Shown here: positions 25,736-37,279 of the stretch, in pieces | Numbering within the stretch: the first letter of the stretch is position 1 | How the letters are laid out: every line of letters starts with the position of its first letter | Assembly (NCBI GenBank): GCA_030386875.1 | Contig: CM059563.1 | Span: forward strand, 50,657,602 to 50,721,601 | Source of the DNA: Morinoia aosen | Taxonomy: Eukaryota > Arthropoda > Malacostraca > Amphipoda > Talitridae | Length of the DNA: 64,000 nt | Reading direction: 5' to 3' | The notes under the pieces: model-generated | What the model was told of the DNA's origin: nothing | Seen by the model: only the letters and a program-made list of their open reading frames with translations | Database searches by the model: none | Translations under genes and position numbers: made by a program

Positions 25736-28700
25736 TCGCTACTTCAACGGCGGCTTCTGTGTCGCTACTTCACTACTTCAACGGCGGCTTCTGTGTCGCT
25801 ACTTCTCTACCTCAACGGCGGCTTCTGTGTCTCGACTTCTCTACTTCAACGGCGGCTTCTGTGTCGCCACTCTGCTACTTCAACGGCGGCTTCTGTGTCG
25901 CCACTTCGCTACTTCAACGGCGGCTTCTGTGTCGCCACTTCGCTACTTCAACGGCGGCTTCTGTGTTGCTACTTCACTACTTCAACGGCGGCTTCTGTGT
26001 CGCTACTTCTCTACCTCAACGGCGGCTTCTGTGTCGCTACTTCTCTACCTCAACGGCGGCTTCTGTGTCGCTTCTTCACTACTTCAACGGTGGCTTCTGT
26101 GTCGCTACTTCACTAATTCAACGGCGGCTTCTGTGTCGCTACTTCTCTACTTTCACGGCGGCTTCTGTGTCGCTACTTCTCTACTTCAACGGCGGCTTCT
26201 GTGTCGCTACTTCTCTACTTCAACAGCGGCTTCTTTGTCGCCACTCTGCTACTTCAACGGCGGCTTCTGTGTCGCCACTCTGCTTCTTCAACGGCGGCTT
26301 CTGTGTCGCCACTCTGCTACATCAACGGCGGCTTCTGTGTCGCCACTCTGCTACTTCAACGGCGGCTTCTGTGTCGCTACTTCAACGGCGGCTTCTGTGT
26401 CGCTACTTCTCTACTTCAACTTCGGCTTCTGTGTCGCCACTGTGCTACTTCAGCGGCTGCTTCTGTGTCGCTTCTTCACCACTTCCACGGCGGCTTCTGT
26501 GTTGCTACTTCTCTACTTCAAGGCCGGCTTCTGTGTCGCCACTCAGCTACTTCAACAGCGGCTTCTGTGTAGCTACTTCGCTACTTCAACGGCGGCTTCT
26601 GTGTCTCGACTTCTCTACTTCAACGGCGGCTTCTCTGTCGCCACTCTGCTACTTCAACGGCGGCTTCTGTGTCGCTACTTCACTACTTCAACGGCGGCTT
26701 CTGTGTCGCTACTTCGCTTTCTCAACGGCGGCTTCTGTGTCGCTACTTCGCTTTCTCAACGGCGGCTTCTGTGTCGCTACTTCGCTTCTTCAACAGCGGC
26801 TTCTGTGTCGCTACTTCGCTTCTTCAACGGCGGCTTCTGTGTCGCTACTTCGCTTCTTCAACGGCGGCTTCTGTGTCGCTACTTCGCTTTTTCAACGGCG
26901 GCTTCTGTGTCGCTACTTCGCTTTTTCAACGGCGGCTTCTGTGTCGCTACTTCGCTTTTTCAACGGCGGCTTCTGTGTCGCTACTTCGCTTTTTCAACGG
27001 CGGCTTCTGTGTCGCTACTTCGCTTTTTCAACGGCGGCTTCTGTGTCGCTACTTCGCTTTTTCAACGGCGGCTTCTGTGTCGCTACTTCGCTTCTTCAAC
27101 GGCGGCTTCTCAACGGCGGCTTCTGTGTCGCCACTCTGCTAATTCAACGGCGGCTTCTGTGTCGCTAATTCAACGGCGGCTTCTGTGTCGCCACTTTGCA
27201 ACTTCAACGGCGGCTTCTGTGTCGCTACCTCACTACTTCATCGGCGGCTTCTGTGTCGCTACTTCTCTACTTCAACGGCGGCTTCTGTGTCGCTACTTCG
27301 CTTTTTCAACGGCGGCTTCTGGTTCGCTACTTCGCTTCTTCAACGGCGGCTTCTGTGTCGCTACTTCGCTTCTTCAACGGCGGCTTCTGTGTCGCCACTC
27401 TGCTACCTCAACGGCGGCTTCTGTGTCGCTACTTCGCAACTTCAACGGTGGCTTCTGCGTCGCTAATTCGCTTTTTCAACGGCGGCTTCTGTGTCGCTCC
27501 TTCGCTTTTTCAACGGCGGCTTCTGTGTCGCTACTTCGCTTTTTCAACGGCGGCTTCTGTGTCGCTACTTCGCTACTTCAACGGCGGCTTCTGTGTCGCC
27601 ACTTCACAACTTGAACGGCGGCTTCTGTGTCGCTACTGCTCTACTTCAACGGCGGCTTCTGTGTCGCTACTGTTCTACTTCAACGGCGGCTTCTGTGTCG
27701 CTACTTCTCTACTTCAACGGCGGCTTCTGTGTTGCTAATTCTCTACTTCAACGGCTGCTTCTGTGTCGCTTCTTCAATACTTCAACGGCGGCTCTGTGTT
27801 GCTACTTCTCTACTTCAACGGCGTCTTCTGTGTCGCCACTCTGCTACTTCAACGGCGGCTTCTGTGTCGCTACTTCGCTAACTCAGCGGCGGCTTCTGTG
27901 TCGCTACTTCAACGGCGGCTTCTGTGTCGCCACTCGGCTACTTCAACGGCGGCTTCTGTGTCGCTACTTCGCTACTCCAACGGCGGCTTCTGTGTCGCTA
28001 CTTCGCTACTCCAACGGCGGCTTCTTCAACGGCGGCTTCTGTGTCGCTACTTCGCTTCTTCAACGGCGGCTTCTGTGTCGCTACTTCGCTTCTTCAACGG
28101 CGCCTTCTGAGTCGCCACTCTGCTACTTCAACGGCGGCTTCTGTGTCGCTACTTTTCTACTTCAACGGCGGCTTCTGTGTCGCCACTGTGCTACTTCAAC
28201 GGCTGTTTCTGTGTCGCTTCTTCACCACTTCAACGGCGGCTTCTGTGTTGCTACTTCTCTACTTCAAGGCCGGCTTCTGTGTCGCCACTCAGCTACTTCA
28301 ACAGCGGCTTCTGTGTAGCTACTTCGCTACTTCAACGGCGGCTTCTGTGTCTCGACTTCCCTACTTCAACGGCGGCTTCTGTGTCGCCACTCTGCTACTT
28401 CAACGGCGGCTTCTGTGTCGCTACTTCACTACTTCAACGGCGGCTTCTGTGTCGCTTCTTCACTACTTCAACGGCGGCTTCTGTGTCGCTTCTTCACTAC
28501 TTCAACGGCGGCTTCTGTGTCGCTTCTTCACTACTTCAACGGCGGCTTATGTGTCGCTACTTCTCTACTTCAAGGCCGGCTTCTGTGTCGCCACTCAGCT
28601 ACTTCAACAGCGGCTTCTGTGTTGCTACTTCTCTACTTCAAGGCCGGCTTCTGTGTAGCTACTTCGCTACTTCAACGGCGGCTTCTGTGTCTCGACTTCT

Positions 28701-30738
28701 CTACTTCAACGGCGGCTTCTGTGTCTCGACTTCTCTACTTCAACGGCGGCTTCTGTGTCGCCACTCTGCTACTTCAACGGCGGCTTCTGTGTCGCTACTT
28801 CGCTACTTCAACGGCGGCTTCTGTGTCGCTACTTCACTACTTCAACGGCGGCTTCTGTGTCGCTACTTCTCTACCTCAACGGCGGCTTCTGTGTCTCGAC
28901 TTCTCTACTTCAACGGCGGCTTCTGTGTCGCCACTCTGCTACTTCAACGGCGGCTTCTGTGTCGCCACTCTGCTACTTCAACGGCGGCTTCTGTGTCGCT
29001 ACTTCGCTACTTCAACGGCGGCTTCTGTGTTGCTACTTCACTACTTCAACGGCGGCTTCTGTGTCGCTACTTCTCTACCTCAACGGCGGCTTCTGTGTCG
29101 CTACTTCTCTACCTCAACGGCGGCTTCTGTGTCGCTTCTTCACTACTTCAACGGTGGCTTCTGTGTCGCTACTTCACTAATTCAACGGCGGCTTCTGTGT
29201 CGCTACTTCTCTACTTTAACGGCGGCTTCTGTGTCGCTACTTCTCTACTTCAACGGCGGCTTCTGTGTCGCTACTTCTCTACTTCAACAGCGGCTTCTTT
29301 GTCGCCACTCTGCTACTTCAACGGCGGCTTCTGTGTCGCCACTCTGCTTCTTCAACGGCGGCTTCTGTGTCGCTACTTCTCTACTTCAACTTCGGCTTCT
29401 GTGTCGCCACTGTGCTACTTCAGCGGCTGCTTCTGTGTCGCTTCTTCACCACTTCCACGGCGGCTTCTGTGTTGCTACTTCTCTACTTCAAGGCCGGCTT
29501 CTGTGTCGCCACTCAGCTACTTCAACAGCGGCTTCTGTGTAGCTACTTCGCTACTTCAACGGCGGCTTCTGTCTCGACTTCTCTACTTCAACGGCGGCTT
29601 CTCTGTCGCCACTCTGCTACTTCAACGGCGGCTTCTGTGTCGCTACTTCGCAACTTCAACGGTGGCTTCTGCGTCGATACTTCGCTTTTTCAACGGCGGC
29701 TTCTGTGTCGCTACTTCGCTTTTTCAACGGCGGCTTCTGTGTCGCTACTTCGCTTTTTCAACGGCGGCTTCTGTGTCGCTACTTCGCTTCTTCAACGGCG
29801 CCTTCTGAGTCGCCACTCTGCTACTTCAACGGCGGCTTCTGTGTCGCCACTTCACAACTTGAACGGCGGCTTCTGTGTCGCTAGTTCTCTACTTCAACGG
29901 CGGCTTCTGTGTCGCTAATTCTCTACTTCAACGGTGGCTTCTGTGTCGCTAATTCTCTACTTCAACGGCTGCTTCTGTGTCGCTTCTTCACTACTTCAAC
30001 AGCGGCTCTGTGTTGCTACATCTCTAATTCAACGGCGTCTTCTGTGTCGCCACTCTGCTACTTCAACGACGGCTTCTGTGTCGCTACTTCGCTTCTTCAA
30101 CGGCGGCTTCTGTGTCGCTACTTCGCTTCTTCAACGGCGGCTTCTGTGTCGCTACTTCGCTTCTTCAACGGCGGCTTCTGTGTCGCTACTTCGCTTCTTC
30201 AACGGCGGCTTCTGTGTTTCTACTTCTCTACTTTACCGGCGGCTTCTGTGTCGCTACTTCTCTACTTTACCGGCGGCTTCTGTGTCGCTACTTCTCTACT
30301 TTACCGGCGGCTTCTGTGTCGCTACTTCTCTACTTCAACGGCGGCTTCTGTGTCGCCACTCTGCTACTTCAACGGCGGCTTCTGTGTCGCCACTCTGCTA
30401 CTTCAACGGCGGCTTCTGTGTCGCTACTCCAACGGCGGCTTCTGTGTCGCTCCCTCTCTACTTCAACGACGGCTTCTGTGTCGCCACTGTGCCACTTCAA
30501 CGGCTGCTTCTGGGTCGCTTCTTCACTACTTCAACGGCGGCTTCTGTGTTGCTACTCCTCTACTTCAAGGGCGGCTTCTGTGTCGTCACTCTGCTACTTC
30601 AACGGCGGCTTCTGTGTCGCTACTTCGCTTCTTCAACGGCGGCTTCTGTGTCACTACTTCGCTTCTTCAACGGCGGCTTCTGTGTCGTTACTTCGCTTCT
30701 TCAACGGCGCCTTCTGAGTCGCCACTCTGCTACTTCAA
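25736..30738 (+). repeat. Segment D1, first copy of a 5,003-bp duplication
   Basis: All landmarks I compared from 25,764 to 30,717 recur exactly 13,637 bp further on, with the same translations, so the two copies appear free of length change. The left limit is the mismatch at 25,735 against 39,372; the right limit is the mismatch at 30,739 against 44,376. D1 contains the end of a long half-unit starting at 24,597, a short half starting at 27,627, and the K block. Private variants such as TTTCACGG near 26,151, TTCTGGTTCG near 27,320 and GTCTCGAC near 29,572 are shared with D2. Confidence 0.92.
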
Positions 30739-31105
30739 CGGCGGCTTCTGTGTCGCTACTTCACTACTTCAACGGCGGCTTCTGTGTCGCTACTTTTCTA
30801 CTTCAACGGCGGCTTCTGTGTCGCTACTTTTCTACTTCAACGGCGGCTTCTGTGTCGCCACTGTGCTACTTCAACGGCGGCTTCTGTGTCGCCACTTCGC
30901 TACTTCAACGGCGGCTTCTGTGTCGCCACTTCGCTACTTCAACGGCGGCTTCTGTGTCGCTACTTCGCTACTTCAACGGCGGCTTTTGTGTCGCCGCTCT
31001 GCTACTTCAACGGCGGCTTCTGTGTCGCTACTTCACTACTTCAACGGCGGCTTCTGTGTCGCCACTTCTCTACTTCAACGGCGGCTTCTGTGTCGCCACT
31101 GTGCT

Positions 31106-31139
31106 ATTTATACGGCTGTTTTTGTGTCGCTTCTTCACT
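31106..31139 (+). repeat. AT-rich monomer variant with TATTTATACGG
   Basis: TATTTATAC replaces the usual CTACTTCAAC. Five sites are seen: 31,106, 48,091, 49,293, 50,834 and 61,758, all in the transition or diverged zones next to HOR edges. It is read as a monomer variant, not a promoter. Confidence 0.8.
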
Positions 31140-31819
31140 ACTTCAACGGCGGCTTCTGTGTCGCTACTTCAACGGCGGCTTCTGTGTCGCTACTTCGCTA
31201 CTTCAACGGCGGCTTCTTTGTCGCTACTTCGCTTCTTCAACGGCGGTTTCTCTGTCGCTACTTCAAAGGCGGCTTCTGTGTCGCTACTTCAACGGCGGCT
31301 TCTGTGTCGCCACTCTGCTACTTGAACGTCGGCTTCTGTGTCGCCACTCTGCTACCTGAACGGCGGCTTCTTTGTCGCTACTTCACTACTTCAACGGCGG
31401 CTTTTGTGTCGCTACTTCGCTACTTCAACGGCGGCTTTTGTGTCGCTACTTCGCTACTTTACCTGCGGCTTCTATGTCGCTACTTCGCTACTTCAACGGT
31501 GGGTTCTGTGTCGCTACTTCAACGGTGGGTTATGTGTCGCCACTTCAACTGCGGCTTCTGTGTCGCTACTTCTCTACTTCAACGGCGGCTTCTGATTCGA
31601 TACTTCTCTACTTCAACGGCAGCTTCTGTGTCGCCACTCTGCTACTTCAACGGCTGCTTTCGTGTCGCTACTTCACTACTTCAACGGCGGCTTCTGTGAC
31701 GCTGCTTCTCTACTTCAACGGCGGCTTCTGTGTCGCTACTTCGCTACTTCAACGGCGGCTTCTGTGTCGCCACTCTGCTACTTCAACGGCGGCTTCTGTG
31801 ACGATACTTCGCTTCTTCA

Positions 31820-31890
31820 ATGGTGGGTTCTGTGTCGCCTCTTCCACTGCGGCTTCTGTGTTTCTACTTCTCAACTTTAACGGCGGCTTC
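31820..31890 (+). repeat. Diverged dimer carrying an ATG (marker M)
   Basis: A fixed pair of diverged monomers reads ATGGTGGGTTCTGTG, then CCTCTTCCACTGCGG, then TGTTTCTACTTCTCAAC. ATG positions of the GGTGGG form are 31,820, 32,220, 33,716, 35,490, 36,828, 44,699, 46,633, 47,774, 48,942 and 49,948. The ATGGAGGG form lies at 1,482, 24,389, 33,042 and 34,100. Copies at 35,490, 36,828, 44,699 and 46,633 share CTCTACCATTGCGG. The marker is absent from HOR A and HOR H. It is a useful tag of the diverged zones and not a plausible gene start. Confidence 0.88.
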
Positions 31891-32414
31891 TGTGTCGCTA
31901 CTTCTCACCTTCAACGGCGGCTTCTGTGTCGCTACTTCTCTACTTCAACGGCGGCTTCTGAGTCGCTACTTCTCTACTTCAACGGCGGCTTCTGTGTCGC
32001 TACTTCTCTACTTCAACGGCGGCTTCTGTGTCGCTACTTCTCTACTTCAACGGCGGCTTCTGTGTCGCTACTTCGCTACTTCAACGGCGGCTTCTGTGTC
32101 GCTACTTCGCTACTTCAACGGCGGCTTCTGTGTCGCTACTTCAATACTTCAACGGCGGCTTCTGTGTCGCCACTCTGCTACTTCAACGGCGGCTTCTGTG
32201 ACGCTACTTCGCTTCTTCAATGGTGGGTTCTGTGTCGCCTCTTCCACTGCGGCTTCTGTGTTTCTACTTCTCAACTTTAACGGCGGCTTCTGTGTCGCTA
32301 CTTCTCACTCTCAACGGCGGCTTCTGTGTCGCTACTTCTCACTCTCAACGGCGGCTTCTGTGTCGCTACTTCAATACTTCAACGGCGGCTTCTGTGTCGC
32401 TACTTCGCTTCTTC

Positions 32415-33126
32415 AACGGCGGCTTCTGTGTCGCTACTTCTCTACTTCAACACCGGCTTCTGTGTCGCCACTCCGTTTATTCAACGGCGGCTTCTGTGTC
32501 ACCACTCGGCGGCTTCTGTGTCGCTACTTCGCTTCTTCATTGGCGGCTTCTGTGTCGCTACTTCGCTACTTCAACGGCGGCTACTGTGTCGCTACTTCAC
32601 TACCTCAACGGCGGCTCTTGTGTCGCTACTTCTCTACTTCAAAAGCGGCTTCTTTGTCGCCACTGTGCTTCTTCAACGGCGGCTTCTGTGTCGCTACTTC
32701 ACTACTTCAACGGCGGCTTGTGTGTCGCTACTTCTCTACTTCAACGGCGGCTTCTGTGTCGCCACTCTGCTACTTCAACGGCGGCTTCTGTGTCGCCACT
32801 CTGCTACTTCAATGGCGGCTTCTGTGTCGCTACTTCTCTACTTCAACGCAGGCTTCTGTGTCGCTACTTCAACGGCAGCTTTTGTGTCGCCACTCTGCTA
32901 CTTCAACGGCGGCTTCTGTGTCGCTACTTCACTACTTCAACGGCGGCTTCTGTGTCGCTACTTCTCTACTTCAACGGCGGCTTCTGTGTCGCTACTCAGC
33001 TACTTCAACGGCGGCTTCTGTGACGCTACTTCGCTTCTTCAATGGAGGGTTCTGTGTCGCCTCTTCCACTGCGGCTTCTGTGTTTCTACTTCTCAACTTA
33101 AACGGCGGCTTCTGTGTCGCTACTTC
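32415..33126 (+). repeat. Partial third J copy (J3)
   Basis: This stretch matches about 843-1,566 of J1 and its J2 counterpart. The offset from J1 is 31,572 at the CCGTTTAT marker (32,473 against 901) and 31,560 at the ATG-bearing dimer (33,042 against 1,482). The 12-bp step is the loss of CTACTTCAACGG near 32,508, leaving CACTCGGCGGC. The match ends at about 33,127, where J1 continues TCGCTTC and this copy continues TCTCACC. Confidence 0.8.
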
Positions 33127-34569
33127 TCACCTTCAACGGCGGCTTCTGTGTCGCTACTTCTCACCTTCAACGGCGGCTTCTGTGTCGCTACTTCAACGGC
33201 GGCTTCTGTGTCGCTACTTCAACGGCGGCTTCTGTGTCGCTACTTCGCTACTTCAACGGCCGCATCTGTGTCGCTACTTCGCTTCTTCGACGGCGGCTTC
33301 TGTGTCGGTACTTCGCTTCTTCAACGGCGGCTTCTGTGTCGCTACTTCTCTACTTAAATGGCGGCTTCTGTGTCGCTACTTCTCTACTTAAATGGCGGCT
33401 TCTGTGTCGCCACTCTGCTACTTCAATGGCGGCTTCTGTGTCGCCACTCTGCTACTTCAATGGCGGCTTCTGTGTCGCTACTTCTCTACTTCAACGGAGG
33501 CTTCTGTGTCGCTACTTCCACGGCAGCTTTTGTGTCGCCACTCTGCTACTTCAACGGCGGCTTCTGTGTCGCTACTTAACTACTTCAACGGCGGCTTCTG
33601 TGTCGCTACTTCTCTACTTCAACGGAGGCTTCTTTGTCGCTACTTCAACGGCGGCTTCTGTGTCGCCAATCTGCTACTTCAACGGCGGCTTCTGTGACGC
33701 TACTTCGCTTCTTCAATGGTGGGTTCTGTGTCGCCTCTTCCACTGCGGCTTCTGTGTTTCTACTTCTCAACTTTAACGGCGGCTTCTGTGTCGCTACTTC
33801 AACGGCGGCTTCTGTGTCGCTACTTTAACGGCGGCTTCTGTGTCGCTACTTCGCTACTTCAACGGCGGCATCTGTGTCGCTACTTCGCTTCTTCAACGGC
33901 GGCTTCTGTGTCGCTACTTCGCTTCTTCAACGGCAGCTTCTGTGTCGCTACTTCTCTACTTCAACGGCGGCTTCTGTGTCGCTACTTCTCTACTATAACG
34001 GCGGCTTCTGTGTCGCAACTTCTCTACTTCAACGGCGGCTTCTGTGTCGCCACTCAGCTACTTCAACGGCGGCTTCTGTGACGCTACTTCGCCTCTTCAA
34101 TGGAGGGTTCTGTGTCGCCTCTTCCACTGCGGCTTCTGTGTTTCTACTTCTCAACTTAAACGGCGGCTTCTGTGTCGCTACTTCTCACCTTCAACGGTGG
34201 CTTCTGTGTCGCTACTTCGCTACTTCACCTGCGGCTTCTATGTCGCTACTTCGCTACTTCAACGGTGGGTTCTGTGTCGTTACTTCAACGGTGGGTTCTG
34301 TGTCGCTACTTCAACGGTGGGTTCTGTGTTGCCACTTCAACTGCGGCTTCTGTGTCGCTACTTCTCTTCTTCAACGGCGGCTTCTGATTCGATACTTCTC
34401 TACTTCAATGGCAGCTTCTGTGTCGCCACTCTGCTACTTCAACGGCGGCTTTCGTGTCGCTACTTCACTACTTCAACGGAGGCTTCTGTGACGCTGCTTC
34501 TCTACTTCAACGGAGGCTTCTGTGACGCTGCTTCTCTACTTCAACGGAGGCTTCTGTGACGCTGCTTCT
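33127..34569 (+). repeat. Diverged monomer zone with ATG-bearing dimers
   Basis: Mixed monomers without a clear HOR: TCTCACCTTCAACGG, CTTAAATGGCGG, a TAACTACTTC junction near 33,577, CTATAACGG near 33,993, and GGTGGGTTCTG runs near 34,264-34,325. Diverged dimers with an ATG lie at 33,716 and 34,100. The right end carries a short homogenised run of GGAGGCTTCTGTGACGC monomers at about 34,477-34,569, followed by unit F1. No gene is seen. Confidence 0.78.
34477..34569 (+). repeat. Homogenised run of GGAGGC/TGACGCTGC monomers
   Basis: Consecutive monomers read CAACGGAGGC then TGTGACGCTGCTTC. Similar runs lie near 37,815-37,915, 39,085-39,185, 45,585-45,650, 47,425-47,470, 48,583-48,675 and 49,495-49,555, always just before a GCTAATTCTC junction or its remnant. 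The copy number varies from one to three. Confidence 0.82.
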
Positions 34570-35941
34570 CTACTTCAACGGCGGCTTCTGTGTCGCTACT
34601 TCAACTGCGGCTTCTGTGTCGCTACTTCAACTGCGGCTTCTGTGTCGCTACTTCTCTACTTCAACTGCAGCTTCTGTGTCGCTACTTCTCTACTTCAACG
34701 GCGGCTTCTGTGTCGCTAATTCTCTACTTCAACGGCTGCTTCTGTGTCGCTTCTATACTACTTGTACGACGGCTTCTGTGTTGCTACTTCTCTACTTCAA
34801 CGGCGTCTTCTGTGTCGCCACTCAGCTACTTCAACGGCGGCTTCTGTGTCGCTACTTCAACGGCGGCTTCTGTGTCGCTACTTCTCTACTTCAACGACGG
34901 CTTCTGTGTCCCTACTTCTCTACTTCAACGGCGGCTTCTGTGTCCCTACTTCTCTACTTCAACGGCGGCTTCTGTGTCGCCACTCTGCTACTTCAACGGC
35001 GGCTTCTGTGTCGCCACTCTGCTACTTCAACGGCGGCTTCTGTGTCGCTGCTTCACTACTTCAACGGCGGCTTCTGTGTCGCTACTTCTCTACTTCAACG
35101 GCGGCTTCTGTGTCGCCACTCTGCTACTTCAATGGCGGCTTCTGTGTCGCCACTTCTCTACTTCAACGGAGGCTTCTGTGTCGCTACTTCAACGGCAGCT
35201 TTTGTGTCGCCACTCTGCTACTTCAACCGCGGCTTCTGTGTCGCTACTTCACTACTTCAACGGCGGCTTCTGTGTCGCTACTTCTCTACTTCAACGGCGG
35301 CTTCTGTGTCGCCACTCTGCTACTTCAATGGCGGCTTCTGTGTCGCCACTCTGCTACTTCAATGGCGGCTTCTGTGTCGCTACTTCTCTACTTCAACGGA
35401 GGCTTCTGTGTCGCTACTTCAACGGCAGCTTTTGTGTCGCCACTCTGCTACTTCAACGGCGGCTTCTGTGACGCTACTTCGCTTCTTCAATGGTGGGTTC
35501 TGTGTCGCCTCTACCATTGCGGCTTCTGTGTTTCTACTTCTCAACTTTAACGGCGGCTTCTGTGTCGCTACTTCTCACCTTCAACGCTAGCTTCTGTGTC
35601 GCAACTTCTCACCTTCAACGGCGGCTTCTGTGTCGCTACTTCTCACCTTCAACGGCGGCTTCTGTGTCGCTACTTCTCACCTTCAACGGCGGCTTCTGTG
35701 TCGCTACTTCTCACCTTCAACGGCGGCTTCTGTGTCGCTACTTCAACGGCGGCATCTGTGTCGCTACTTCGCTGCTTCAACGGCGGCATCTGTGTCGCTA
35801 CTTCGCTTCTTCAACGATGGCTTCTGTGTCGCTACTTCTCTACTTCAACGGCGGCTTCTGTGTCGCCACTGTGCTACTTCAACGGCGGCTTCTGTGTCGC
35901 TACTTCGCTGCTTCAACGGCGGCTTCTGTGTCGCTACTTCG
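34570..35941 (+). repeat. Unit F1 (1,372 bp)
   Basis: F1 is directly followed by F2 at 35,942. The offset is 1,372 on the left (34,744 against 36,116) and 1,338 on the right (35,490 against 36,828). The 34-bp step is one extra CCACTCTGCTACTTCAATGG monomer in F1 near 35,310. Markers are AACTGCGG and AACTGCAGC monomers, CTTGTACGACGG near 34,761, CAACCGCGG near 35,225, and an ATG-bearing dimer at 35,490. The last 231 bp are less well matched to F2, with a local rearrangement near 35,711-35,760. Confidence 0.85.
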
Positions 35942-37279
35942 CTACTTCAACGGCGGCTTCTGTGTCGCTACTTCAACTGCGGCTTCTGTGTCGCTACTTC
36001 AACTGCGGCTTCTGTGTCGCTACTTCTCTACTTCAACTGCAGCTTCTGTGTCGCTACTTCTCTACTTCAACGGCGGCTTCTGTGTCGCTAATTCTCTACT
36101 TCAACGGCTGCTTCTGTGTCGCTTCTATACTACTTGTACGACGGCTTCTGTGTTGCTACTTCTCTACTTCAACGGCGTCTTCTGTGTCGCCACTCAGCTA
36201 CTTCAACGGCGGCTTCTGTGTCGCTACTTCAACGGCGGCTTCTGTGTCGCTACTTCTCTACTTCAACGACGGCTTCTGTGTCCCTACTTCTCTACTTCAA
36301 CGGCGGCTTCTGTGTCCCTACTTCTCTACTTCAACGGCGGCTTCTGTGTCGCCACTCTGCTACTTCAACGGCGGCTTCTGTGTCGCCACTCTGCTACTTC
36401 AACGGCGGCTTCTGTGTCGCTACTTCACTACTTCAACGGCGGCTTCTGTGTCGCTACTTCTCTACTTCAACGGCGGCTTCTGTGTCGCCACTCTGCTACT
36501 TCAATGGCGGCTTCTGTGTCGCCACTTCTCTACTTCAACGGAGGCTTCTGTGTCGCTACTTCAACGGCAGCTTTTGTGTCGCCACTCTGCTACTTCAACC
36601 GCGGCTTCTGTGTCGCTACTTCACTACTTCAACGGCGGCTTCTGTGTCGCTACTTCTCTACTTCAACGGCGGCTTCTGTGTCGCCACTCTGCTACTTCAA
36701 TGGCGGCTTCTGTGTCGCTACTTCTCTACTTCAACGGAGGCTTCTGTGTCGCTACTTCAACGGCAGCTTTTGTGTCGCCACTCTGCTACTTCAACGGCGG
36801 CTTCTGTGACGCTACTTCGCTTCTTCAATGGTGGGTTCTGTGTCGCCTCTACCATTGCGGCTTCTGTGTTTCTACTTCTCAACTTTAACGGCGGCTTCTG
36901 TGTCGCTACTTCTCACCTTCAACGCTAGCTTCTGTGTCGCAACTTCTCACCTTCAACGGCGGCTTCTGTGTCGCTACTTCTCACCTTCAACGGCGGCTTC
37001 TGTGTCGCTACTTCTCACCTTCAACGGCGGCTTCTGTGTCGCTACTTCAACGGCGGCTTCTGTGTTGCTACTTCGCTTCTTCAACGGCGGCATCTGTGTC
37101 GCTACTTCGCTGCTTCAACTTCGGCATCTGTGTCGCTACTTCGCTTCTTCAACGACGGCTTCTGTGTCGCTACTTCTCTACTTCAACGGCGGCTTCTGTG
37201 TCGCCACTGTGCTACTTCAACGGCGGCTTCTGTGTCGCTACTTCGCTGCTTCAACGGCGGCTTCTGTGTCGCTACTTCG
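35942..37279 (+). repeat. Unit F2 (1,338 bp)
   Basis: This is the tandem partner of F1, one monomer shorter. It begins at the base where F1 similarity restarts and ends where unit E1 begins. It repeats the F1 marker order, with an ATG-bearing dimer at 36,828 and CTTCAACTTCGGC near 37,114. Similar material, with the same markers in the same order, recurs at about 45,790-47,000. Confidence 0.82.

Larger units (their letters stand above)
30739..32414 (+). repeat. Diverged monomer zone (N1 and following)
   Basis: There is no clear long-range HOR here. The first part, to about 31,170, resembles about 50,470-50,900 and about 61,300-61,820: ACTTTTCTACTTC, a GCCGCTCTGC junction, and a TATTTATACGG monomer at 31,106. 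After that come rare forms: CTACTTGAACG, CTACCTGAACGG, CTTTACCTGCGG, several GGTGGGTTCTG monomers, TTCTGATTCGATAC, and two ATG-bearing diverged dimers at 31,820 and 32,220. Monomers here vary more than in A, D or H. No gene is seen. Confidence 0.8.

Noticed and set aside
31106..31116. TATTTATAC as a TATA-like promoter element
   Set aside because: It replaces the usual CTACTTCAAC at the same place in the monomer, recurs in five diverged monomers, and has no gene downstream.
31820..31822. ATG of the diverged dimer as a genuine start codon
   Set aside because: It arises from a single CpG transition (AACGG to AATGG), leads into the same rotating satellite translation, and recurs in 14 copies with no conserved downstream frame.
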